Shown here: positions 1 through 11,205 of the stretch, piece after piece
How the letters are laid out: each line of letters starts with the position of its first letter
Position numbering within the stretch: the stretch's first letter is position 1
Source of the DNA: Tenebrio molitor
Taxonomy: Eukaryota; Arthropoda; Insecta; Coleoptera; Tenebrionidae
DNA: 64,000 bases
Direction of reading: 5' to 3'
Assembly (NCBI RefSeq): GCF_963966145.1
Contig: NC_091047.1
Span: 6,572,001 to 6,636,000, forward strand
Notes under the pieces: model-generated
The model's input: the letters and a program-made list of their open reading frames with translations, nothing else
The model's database searches: none
What the model was told of the DNA's origin: nothing
Translations under genes and position numbers: made by a program

Positions 1-3000
1 GCAAAGTATTAATTATGTACGAACGCAGCAAATGACAAATACTATTTGTCGTGTTTCTCTACATAATTGTGAAATTACGATTCTACTCGACCAAATGAAC
101 AACAAAAACCGATAAACTGTTTGTTTTCTTTTTTTAATCCAATCGAACGAAATTAGAATCTCTATGCCGTTAACTTAAAGAGTTTCAAAAAATATATAGG
201 TCAGCCTAAAAATAGCGCAACTTGGTATTTTCTACTATAAAAAAGTAAAATAATGCGGCTTTAACGGACTGTCACGCAAGTCATAATTATATAAATTGGA
301 AAATGTGTTTAAAATTGATTGCAATTAAAAACATTCTTTGTGTTAAGTAACAAAAGTAAAAAGCGTTAAAAAATGAATGGTCTAGTGGCCTGGTGCTTGC
401 TTTTGTTTCCGTTAACGTATGACGTAGCTGCATTGGCTGTCAAACCGTAGATCTCAAAGTCAACGAACAAGTGGTCTGAAATAGTTCTTTGGAACTAACA
501 AACGAGACTTTTCCTCGTTTTTTTAGTGCTAAATGAATGATTTAATTAATAATAAAATGATTATCAAAGTGAGGTTATGTAGCAACTGATCTACTGTCGC
601 GAAATCTATTTCATGTTAAAACTGCTTTTTCAGGAAACCATTTTAGGATTTTATCAGAAGTGAGTCACGTTTCAAAAAAAAGTTCTACGCTGTTGTCGAC
701 TACAAATAATTTGTTAGGATTTCTTTGTTTTAACTATTTACTAGGAAAAGTTATTTTCAAGGTTTTGGTTGCAAGTTCTATGGCCTGTAAGTTATCAGTG
801 GCATCGAGATTTGCATCCTTAATAATCCTAACCTTAAATTATTATACATAACGGTTATTACCGAATGGTAACGCTTGAATTAACAAAAATGTGGTTTGCT
901 CCAGAAAGAATGATGCAAAAAGATACATTATTCTAAGATAAGAGGAACGTCGAGCGGCAGATGTAAACGTCCTCTAATTACTGGTCAAGAAATTAAAATA
1001 CGTCCACTATCTCTCAGTTTTATTTATCTCGGCAATTGCACAATGCAAATACGGCTGTGACAGACGACTCTTCAAATTGAAACCTGAATAAACGTTGACA
1101 TAAAAAATTATGTTCAAATGAAATAAATCCAGATTTTTTCAGTATCAACAGATTCCTCTTTCCTAGTTCGTTCAGCCGGTTTTATTTTCAATTTTATCAC
1201 TTGGCAAGCATGGTTATGTGGCGAGGCAAATCACAACACTCGGTATTATCGATTATTAAATATTCTCCCGTTTAAACGAGTATACGCGCTGCCAGTTGAG
1301 AGCTTTATTTTCGTGTTCAATAAGATGTTGTTTTTGCGAAAAATGTCATAAAAAGATATTTTTGACTACCTGCCATCCGGATCTTTTGCAAAGTGGCATA
1401 AATAGCTCAACTTTCCACAATTTCGTAACAGTAACAGTGCATCTTAATTAACTGTCAAAAATATGACACAAGTCACGTTACGTCAAACCCACACACTTGA
1501 TTCACCGATCAAACCTTCCGACTCTTTTTACATATTTATTACCAACATGTGGCATTACGTAATTTCTAGAGATTGTTGTGTTTATTAATCTACAACAGCT
1601 TCAATAAAAAAAATCCTGTGATTACTACGATCGCTTATCTACTTTACAATCGTACGGCTTAAATTCTTATTTTTAATATCAGTTCTGCTATCAAAATAAT
1701 CGATCACGAAAATTGTTTATCCACTCGACCTACTAATTTCCATTGAAGTTCCAACTTCCAACTTTAAATTGTCTTCAATCAAAGCTTTTTCCCATCTCCC
1801 CAGTCTAGCCTTGCTCTACATTAACTCTTCCTATTCCGCAGCTGATGTGCATGATTTATCTCAAAATGCACTTCGTCCATCACGTATTACAATTTTCAAC
1901 GAGACAAGCATAATTTGCAACAGCGGAGTCACGTGAGGGCGCGTACAATCCTGTTCAACCGAAAGATTATTCAATGTAGCTGTCGGCGTTCAAGTTCTGC
2001 TAGAAATGAAGATTGACAGTGACCCGCTGCTGGGACATCATCCCATATCATCACTTCTCATGTAAGGGCAATGTGACGTTCAACATGTTTCAAATTACGG
2101 CGTTCTTCACGTAGACGTCACACTATCCCACGTCCATCATGCGCCCACAACCAAGAACTCATCACCGAGACCACTTGATACCATTTTACGGCCAATTTGG
2201 TCTTTCGCCGGCGATTCCAACGACATGGAGATGAAGAGGGACAACCTCTCCGTCGATGACGAATATTTGCACATGCTGATGGTACGAAACAAGACATAAT
2301 TGGTCGTACTCCGCTCAAGTATTGTGCAAATTCCAGTTACATAAAAGTGACATGTCTTACGAGTCGTGTGCATCTGTGTTGCATAAACCACAAAGCGTGG
2401 ATGTAATTGTTAATCCGACTTCAATGGCGCACCGAAGGTCGCATGGTGAAAACACAAGACCTCTGGAATGAAGTGTCTCGCAGATGGTTCAACATAAATG
2501 AAGCTTTCTCTGATTTTTACCTTCCTCGAAGGGACTCTGAATAACCGAGCAGTCGAGATGCTGAATCTTGGTAGATTGCAGCAACTGCATAATTTATCCG
2601 GGATGTGGTACCTTTCCCAGAAGCAATTTTACCAAGCGACGGTTGGAAGACCGTGGATAATTACTTGTTTAATCTTTAACTGGAATTCAAATGACACGTT
2701 GCCAACGCAAATTGATGGAAACCATTTTTTTTCCATCTAATTGGGATTGCAACACGCACTCTTTATTTCAACACATCATAGCCTTGCGTTTAGTTTAGTC
2801 TAATTTATCCGCAACAGCTCCAATCGATACTGCAGTGGAGAAATAATGTGTGCGCCAGCGAATTTTCAAAACCACACAACAACTGCAATTGTTTACTTCT
2901 TGTAACAATTTTATTAACGATATTTACCCGATCATCAAAAATGTGTACTTGTTTACAAATCCCAACGCAGTTGGGTTCACGGATGCGGTTTTCAAGGTAT

Positions 3001-4430
3001 GTGCGTAATTTTTACAACGTTTGATGATAAAAATAGAAGAGCAGGATAAACGTCTGGATTACTGGCCACATTAAAAACTGGCAAAAAAAATGTCTCTCGT
3101 GACTACGACAATGTCACAACCACCAAATTTATTATAGAGGCGTCACGTGATCCGTTCGATTTAAATAATAAATAATGCTAGAGCAATCTCGTGAACTATA
3201 ACCAGAATCTGATTAATCTAGTGTGGGGTTTACACAATGTCATGAAGAGTTAACTGAAACATAAATTTAGAGTGAATATTTGACGTGGAAGGCTCCAACA
3301 ATGCGTACCAAGCTGTATAAAATATGGCAAAGTTGTTTGGAACGTTCGGACATATAAAATAAAAATACGACAGTGGAACTGACAGAACAAGATAAAAGTC
3401 CACTGATAAAAAGTTGTAATGTACTGTCGAACAAAATCTGATATGAATATTGAAAACGGCCATGTATGTGGGCTATTTTTATCGGTTTAATTAGGTAATA
3501 AAGCGTATCGATTTTACTAATATAAACAAAATATTGTGGGTTGAGGAGGTTTGAAAATCTAGCCAATAGCGTTAACCCGAATAGCTATTCTTCCTTGAAA
3601 ATAATATTTTTGTGTGCGAAACTGGAGCGAATCAATACCGCGACTGAAAGCTCGCAGTCAAAAGCACACCGCCATCTGTCCTTCCTTTAAAATCTATGTA
3701 GAAAATTGAAAATCGGGCAAAGCAGCTCGTGAAAATTTTCCACAAACGTAGAATTTTTTCCGGAGAGCATTATCTTTTTATGCGTGGAAGCTCTCCCGCC
3801 TGATAAATAACGGCACTCATCTCGACTCCCAAAAAATGGGGAAATAAAACCTTATGATCACTCCAGACTGTTTCTGATGCCGCTCCACATAAACCTAATG
3901 ATCGGTAATCAATTCTGTTGACAACACCGAACCCAAAAACAACTCATCTTTCAGCGGCATCGAAAATAAGATAACAAGATCCACCTCTGGACATGAAAAT
4001 TAATAAGGATCGAGTTAATTTGGTGACTGGCGGGGCAAGAATGTTATAACACCAAAACATATCCCCACAAAGACGAAATCGAAAAGCTAATTTTTATTGA
4101 GCACCCTCGAGTGAAGTAGTTTGTGAAAAGGACTCTACATCTGGATTGCTCCACTCCTGCAACGTTGCGGTTATATCGGTACTAAATGCGATTAAAGGGG
4201 GTGTAAAAATTGAAAATGTGTTCCGCTCGTGTGTCGTATTGGGGCAGGTCTAGAATTTTGAAACGAATTTAATTAAAAACGTGTCAAGGGTAGGCTGGAA
4301 GTGTGCAAATGCACGCCACAAAAATAAACTTGCCGATCGATAAATCTGCTGGAGGGATACTCGACTATTTATTTTTCTATGGCAACAATCGTGTTTAGTA
4401 TAAACTAGTTAGAAAAGTCATGAATGAAGC
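1..4430. other. AT-rich non-coding stretch
   Basis: Only short unsupported frames occur on both strands, and no repeat or RNA gene is recognised. A short plus-strand frame near 2225-2281 ends at a donor-like ATG|GTACGA but has no supporting context. Confidence 0.5.
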
Positions 4431-4434
4431 TAGA

Positions 4435-4455
4435 AAACCGGTTGGCAACCGGTTT
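4435..4455. promoter_or_regulatory. Perfect palindrome with two Grainyhead-like sites
   Basis: The 21-bp perfect inverted repeat has arms AAACCGGTTG and CAACCGGTTT around a single G. Each arm contains AACCGGTT, the consensus core of Grainyhead/CP2 transcription factors. Binding is inferred from the motif only. Confidence 0.35.
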
Positions 4456-4821
4456 CGACGATCGTCTACTCTACTACAATGTGATTTAATAAAATCGTCA
4501 TTTTTATTGTCGCAGATTCAAGTGATCTAATCAGGACGGAAAATTAATCCGTTTTAGTATCTCGTGTCGAGACGCATCCGACGACGTCACGTTCAATGTG
4601 ACGGGACTGTTTAATTTTAGCAGGATGGCGGTCTAAATTTATGTCGTTGCAAAATTAACGGAAATTTGACGAAATGCGTGACGCACCGGGGGGTGGCTCC
4701 CGAACGAAAATAATGAGCTCGGCACACGCCACATACGTTCGATCGAGAACCGTTAAAAATTCAAACGAGTGTGCAAGAAGCGACAGGGCCGTATTCTAAG
4801 CGAATGTAATAAATAATCGAT

Positions 4822-4985
4822 GTTTCTTATATCGGAGTCGGCTGTGAAATTTGACACCTGCAATGCGCAGCGTAACATTACATTCTGTGATCAAAGACAT
4901 TTCAGATCAAGAGTGCCTTCGACTGTCATTCGACGCCTACATTTGAAAGGAGCAAATGACATGAAAGCACTCTTGATCTGAAATT
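4822..4985. repeat. Foldback with direct-repeat partner at 5901-5960
   Basis: Arms TTTCAGATCAAGAGTGC (4904-4920) and its complement (about 4966-4983) bracket about 45 bp. The preceding 60 bp (4822-4880, including CTGTGAAATTTG) recur in diverged form at 5901-5960. This suggests a small composite element. Confidence 0.5.
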
Positions 4986-5298
4986 TCTGGTTGCTTAGAC
5001 GCAAGGGGCTTTAAGACAACGTAATTTAACATTAAAAAAAGTCTGTTCAATCATTCAATATTTTACTAAACAATGATAAAAACAAAGGTAATGTTTTCAA
5101 AGAAATACTGTTCACTGAGATGTTCCTGACAATTCCTTACTTATTTTCAAAAGAATTTTGCCACAGTATAACGAGAGTAACGTGTCATTTCTTCCCATGG
5201 TCTACAAAATGTCATTTAAAATTTTCTTCTTGGTCTTTAAAATATCCAAATATTGCAAAATGTTTGTGGATTGTGCTCTTTTCACTTATAATATCCCT

Positions 5299-5434
5299 AG
5301 TGCATTGATTATTTCCGGAAATTTTTTCGAATGCATTTCTAAAACGTATTAATTAGCCCGAGTGGAACACGAGGGCTAATTACGTTTTGGAAATGCATGA
5401 GAATAAAATTTCCGGATATTAATCAATGCACGAG
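5299..5434. repeat. Foldback repeat A (arms about 60 bp)
   Basis: The left arm starts at GTGCATTGATTA, runs through TTTCCGGAAATTT and AATGCATTT, and ends at TTAGCCC. The complementary arm returns to AATCAATGCAC. The loop is about 14 bp. No TA or other target duplication is obvious. Confidence 0.7.
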
Positions 5435-5494
5435 GATTTCGGAAAGAAAATCGCAACGACACGGACATTATGCTTCTTCAATTATAAATTTTTA

Positions 5495-5715
5495 AATCGT
5501 ACGACACTCATTAAAGACCAATAGAAAAATTAGTTCACGAGCCATAACCAAGACAACAACAAAATAAATGATTTTGATTGGCTGAAAAAATTTCCACTTA
5601 TTAATCACAGTTAGGTTGGTCTACCTACAAAAAATTTCCAAGAAATTTTTTTGTTGTCATGGTTATGGCTCGTGAACTAATTTTTCTATTGGTCATTAAT
5701 GAGTGTCGTACGATT
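5495..5715. repeat. Foldback repeat B (arms about 67 bp)
   Basis: Left arm 5495-5561 (AATCGTACGACACTCATTAA at its outer end) and right arm 5646-5715 are nearly perfect complements around an 85-bp spacer. The pattern is that of a non-autonomous DNA element. It sits directly beside foldback A. Confidence 0.75.
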
Positions 5716-6078
5716 TTCGTTTTAATCCTCAACATTGTCGTAGCCCAACACCGAATAAATTCACACAATTGTTGAATATTCCATCACACATAGTAAGACA
5801 TTACAAGAAATGTATCCTGTTTCGGGTAATAAACCATTTTTATTGTTTTCAATAAAAAGAAAGTGTGGAGGTTATTACTATAGTACAGGGTTATTATAAA
5901 TGTTTCTTACATAGTATTTTGCTGTGAAATTTGCCACTTACAATACATAGTGTAACTGTACTATAAAAAATATAAATGAAAATTGAGGTGATTATTTGGG
6001 TGCGTAATAATAAAAGACTTAAACATAATGATATTTAAAAAAAATCCCCACAAATAATTGAAATCAAACCCCACAACA

Positions 6079-6235
6079 TATTTTTTTGTTCGACACTGTC
6101 AGAATTTGAGAATTTTCTCCTGTGTGAACGGATTTTGATAAATGTCACAATTTGCCAAAACGAAACGTCAAGCTAATTTTAAAGATTTTAAGCGATTTGG
6201 GGTCTTTAAGGGAAAAATTATAAACAATAAAAATT
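6079..6235 (+). repeat. Dispersed repeat family 1, copy 1
   Basis: Starts at GTTCGACACTGTCAGAATT and continues through GAAACGTCAAGCTAATTTT. The same sequence occurs inverted at 18482-18620 and in part at 31925-32165. Confidence 0.7.
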
Positions 6236-6796
6236 GCAAAGTGACAGTAAGCTCCAGAAGAGGTGGCAAATGGACATGTTCTCATTATGACAACTGCATG
6301 TTTTAAGTTTTACTTAAGAAATCTTTGATTTTATTTCTTCAAGGGTATTTTAATTAAATAAAAAATTCCAATAAACGTACATATTAACCAATGCAATACG
6401 TAATGTTTCTCATGAATAAAATAATAAATTGTTTTTTTAACCACGTTCTAGCTAATACAGTTATTCACGAAATGAGTGCGAGAAGACATTTTTCGCACAT
6501 GAACCCATTATTTGTGGCACGAGCGACGAAGGAGCGAGTGCTTCATTTGCGCGAATGTGCCGAATACGTCTGGCATCAAAGTTCGTACAATATTTTTTGA
6601 AACGAACATTACGTCTGATTTGTCGTATACCCTTTGTAAATAAGATGGCGCTTGTCCATGCAGTGTCAATCGAATTACTAGCGATCATTTTCACTCTTTC
6701 GAAATTTTCATCAACTGGTATTTTGTAAACCCGATTTTGTTATTATCAAGTCAAATTATTTTCAGAATGCTCAAAAAGGCCAATACTTTTTAGATG

Positions 6797-6940
6797 ATTT
6801 TGAAGCACTAGTGCGTGAAATCGACGTTCGCGCGCTAGTGCTTCAAAATGGTTAAAGTCACTAGACTAGTGACTTTAAAAATGGTCTGCGACCGCATAGT
6901 AGTGTGCGAACATTGATTTCGCGCATTACTATGCGGTCGC
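6797..6940. repeat. Cluster of three strong hairpins
   Basis: Hairpin 1 has arms 6797-6815 and 6831-6849. Hairpin 2 is a perfect 23-bp palindrome at 6854-6876. Hairpin 3 has arms 6888-6910 and 6918-6940. The only mismatches in the arms, three in all, are G-T. A further copy of the hairpin-1 arm start (TTTTGAAGCTAGTG) follows at about 6950-6963. Confidence 0.8.
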
Positions 6941-7601
6941 GAAATGTCATTTTGAAGCTAGTGAGTCAAAAGGTTTTTCGGGCAGATTTCTATTGAAAAA
7001 AGTAATACCGTGTACGGTTTAGTAATGCATAACAGTGATGATAAATATTAAGTAATAAATAATGAAAATACACTTTTTGTTGAAATTTTATGAATTCGTG
7101 CATTGCAGTTGGGTTGTTTTAATTTACCAAAGAAAATAGAAACTTATTTCATTCCAAAGAGTCAATTTATATTTTTTTAACGTGTTATTCTGTCACCGAA
7201 AGTCTCAGTGAAAATACTACTTACATTGCATTATCTAAATTTTACAAAATTGAGTGGTGCACGTTGTGCTTTAGGAACAAATCTGTCAAAGTGTTAAAAC
7301 GTCAAATGACATCTTGTCAACATGAAATCGAAAGAATTTGTATGTAAAACGCAACAATACCTAAAACTAAAGCATGTAGATGTAATTGGAGTGACTGTCA
7401 AACACAAGGAGGTGGTTAAACATTTCTGCGAACAAAGTTCAAAGCTGCCATTCGTATAGACAGAAAGCACTAGAAAGTAACTCTGCCAACGTTACTTTTT
7501 ATCTAGTGGACGGATACTAATGAACTCGAGTTTATACGTTTAGGTGTAAATAAAATATTTACTACTCACTAGAGGAACTAATGTCCTGCACGAGATAGTC
7601 T

Positions 7602-7985
7602 TGACATAACCTCCCTTGCTGCCTTAACCAAGCCACACGTTGACACTTTGAAAGGTGATCAACTATGAAAATTGTGAGCTGTCAAATGTGAAAATTACTA
7701 ATACAGAAGAAGCGCACAGCCAACTGCGATACAAGAAACGTTTATAATAACCCTTTATTAGAAGAAAATCAAAAGGGATACTCTTGACAAAACTTTTTTT
7801 GCTCGTAATACATTAATTGAAAGGACACATTGAAAAGTGACAAACAATGAAAACGCGCAAAGTGACAAGTGTGAGCTGTCAAAATTACAAATCCTGCAGA
7901 GGCGGCAAATCTGTACGTATACGGTAAATCACAGCCAACTGCGATGAAAGAAACGTTTAAATAACCCTTATTAGGTGAAAACATA
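7602..7985 (+). repeat. Diverged tandem duplication, about 180-200 bp unit
   Basis: The two units (about 7602-7770 and 7784-7985) share GTGAGCTGTCAAA, CACAGCCAACTGCGAT, GAAACGTTTA and the following AACCCTTTATTAG in the same order. They differ by substitutions and indels, so the duplication is old. Confidence 0.6.
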
Positions 7986-7989
7986 ACCA

Positions 7990-10970
7990 TGCAGTGCCCC
8001 ATTGGAAGTGTTCAGGGTTACATGAATTATTAGTGGCCTACACGGAGGAAGTGGCGCATTACACCAACCCACTATGTCTTGCTGACTCACTCCCGTGGCA
8101 AGTGTGCCAGACGTGGTTTTTTCGAGTTTGAGACATCAAAGGATGTTTCCAAATTGGCCCCCGATCCTGCATTCAGAAATTTCTAATTTATTCTCCGCCC
8201 CGGACAAAATGATCGGTTTAATTAGCAAAATTCCTCGAAGCCGACTTTGACGAAGGGTTCGATGGAGATCTCCCTTGCAAGAACGAGACTTACAAACGGC
8301 GCCAATTACAGATGTTCGCTTATAATTACTGTTTTGATTAAGAACAAACGCCGCATTTGCTTCATTCGATCGTTTTTCCGTTTGATTGTCACTAAATTAT
8401 TATTGGCTCCGGTACAACACTGACGTCAAATTTACTGCCACGTTTCTCGAAAATAAATGCAATTAAACGTGAGTCAGATGAGAGTCTGTCGTCAAATTGC
8501 AACATGTTGGTGTTTGCATGAGATGAACAAAAGTATCTTCACTCGTCTGATAAGAACCATTTGTAAAATTACATTTGCGGTCTGGACTGCACAAAATGGA
8601 AGATATTTCCACGTAGCGCTAATAAAATTAGGTTTTCCCTGTGTTATTGTTTTATTGCCGCTATTATCATATTTAAAAAGTACTTAATGACTTTTATTGG
8701 CTGTAATAACAGACTACTACAAATAAGCATTATTATTTTGTCAAAAGCTTGGCAATAATGGTGACAATTCATAATAAATTATTTATTGCATCGACCCACA
8801 TGGCACATCTATTTCAATATTAAAACGAGTCATGTACGCACTTATCTCGTTTCTTGGTTCGACTTTTGTCTTTAGAAAATGACTCGTTTGGAGCTATCTC
8901 CACGATAAAACTGGCGACCTAAAATTAGAGGTTGGTCGTCTCGTGAATAAATCACTTACTTTTGGGTTAAGATGAAATACAAATCCAATTATCGATAACT
9001 TCGTTGGTTGCTGGATAAATTTTGCATCACATTAAAAATAGAATACGTGCATTTGGTGTTGGCCAAAGAGAAAGGAATTGAATTACCAGATTAAATTTGG
9101 TGAAAAATGGAGAAATTCTCGGGTGAATATTTCTGGAAAACAATCTCTGTCATTTATGAATATTTTACTGCCGAGATTGATGGTAAATTATGTATCGTGC
9201 GTTAGTTAATTGGGTCATAAATAAAGCGGAACATAACCGAAAACTGGTTGAATATTCGTAGGGGAGTGCTCCATTCTGACGTGGTTAAATTTTATTTTTT
9301 CCTTATATGAAAAATGTTTAGTCTCGTTTTATTGCGGAATTTACGACAAATTTTATCTATATTGATGGATTATACCAACATTAACAATTTCTTATAAACA
9401 AAGCTTACTACAGAATCAATACTGAATTATTCTTATCAGTCAAGGTTGTTACCCAGAAACGGAAATTAATAATTTATTATTGTTATTGTTGGGAATGACG
9501 TTAAAAGTGATAGCAAAAACATATATGCCAATCCAAAATCTTCTGCACTGCTCTAAATATTACACAGTCCAATTAATGCGATTATTATGTATTGTAGGTT
9601 GTAGGAACTTTACATACGAGTACTATAAACATCAAAATGAAATCAAAGCAATGTGTTTGCTTAGTTTTTTAATGAATGTGTGTGATAATATTGCAAATTA
9701 AGTTTGCATAATATCCAGATCAATATCGCCGTTGCCGTGAGCAACATGCAATTTGCATATTTGGTTTGGGGTCTATTTACTGTGAATTTTTTTTAACCCT
9801 ACGTCGATAATCAAAAAAGATAATTAAAATGTCGGGTGACACGACACTGTAATCTCCGAGATTAAATCAATCTTTTTGGGGCATCAATAACTGACAAAAT
9901 GTATTCATTCACATTCGTAACAATCCTCGTTAGCTAAAACTTGCATCGTTTAGATAAAAGAAGGTAATCAGTCATAAAAATTACAATCTTGATACACTTG
10001 TACGTACAAGGTCCAAAAGTTTTCAATCTAATCTCGATTAATTGTGAAAAAAAATCTTGTTAACGTTCAAAGACAATTCCCTGTATGCAACCACGTTTTT
10101 GCGGCTCTTAATTTCATTATTGTAAAAATAATTTGGATTGTTCTCTTTGAAAAGTGACTTCACCCTCGACAAAACCTTGATTTGTTTTGTTGCAACCATG
10201 GTGAACCTGGATGGTGCTATTCCATCGATTTTCTTTTTGCACGCATCCTGGTAACTATGAATTTAACCCCTCAGTGGTAACGTCATGCTGGGTTTACACA
10301 CTCAGATGATTTTCACAAATCTGTTAGTGCAGTAAATTGGGGCAAAAATTGTACAAATCCTTACAAGTGGTGAGTTTTTTGTTACTGGCAGAGGCTGCAA
10401 AATGGATTTAAAACAAACTTCAAAAATGAACAACTTTGGCAATTTTTAACACAACTGTATCAATCTGCTCATTAAATTGACATTGAAATAACTCAAATAC
10501 ATATTTATAAACAACCCAATAAATATTTTTGTTGGATACCTCCTTAGAAAGTGAGTGTGTATCTATAGTTACCAGTGGATGAAAGTTTCTCTTTCGTCCA
10601 CTTCACTTTCGCTCACTGGTTTAATTCACTCGTAAATTTTTCCAATTCTTTCTGATAACGTAATTTTGATTTTTTAGGCAACATTTGGTACCTCGAGGCA
10701 CTTGTCTCTTCCAGGACATCGTCAGGAACACATAACTCTTCATCATCCATTTCCACAATGTGCACACAACTACTACTTTATTGACGTTTGTTTTGTATTT
10801 TATTTATTTCCACAGCAACAGATCCGTCCAAAAAACCAAATACAGTACTCGAGAGTAAGGCCGCTTTCGTTCACTTGAATAGCAACGAAAGCTTTGCCTT
10901 CCTCACTCTTACTGTAAATAACTATTACTGGATCGGCAAAGCCATATGTAAAAAAAATGCACAACGAAAT
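7990..10970. other. Non-coding stretch, nothing recognised
   Basis: AT-rich DNA with small unsupported frames. A weak hairpin (ACCAGTG with CACTGGT) lies near 10571-10620. Confidence 0.5.
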
Positions 10971-10971
10971 A

Positions 10972-11203
10972 CGGTGTGATCAAGAATGACTTAATCTGTT
11001 GGTAACAATAAAATTTGGCAAATTTAAAATTTACCATGAGACGTTCATTTTTGTATTGACATAAACATAACTGATATGACCAAAAATGTTTTTAATGTCG
11101 TCTCAAGTTAAAAAATCCTGTCAGTGCCAATTACAAGACAAAAAACACCAGTACTTTTCAATTGTTTCATTGCCAACAGACTCAGTCATTGTTGATCACA
11201 CTG
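10972..11203. mobile_element. MITE family 2 (GGTGATCAAGAA), copy 1, 232 bp
   Basis: Inverted ends CGGTGTGATCAAGAATGACT and the complement of GTCATTGTTGATCACACTG are flanked by TA on each side (10970-10971 and 11204-11205). The length equals that of the copy at 24622-24852. A TA target duplication is typical of Tc1/mariner-derived MITEs. Confidence 0.75.
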
Positions 11204-11205
11204 TA

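Noticed and set aside
2225..2281. Short plus-strand exon-like frame ending at ATG|GTACGA
   Set aside because: The peptide looks protein-like, but no acceptor, partner exon or homologue can be named; the opposite strand is also open.
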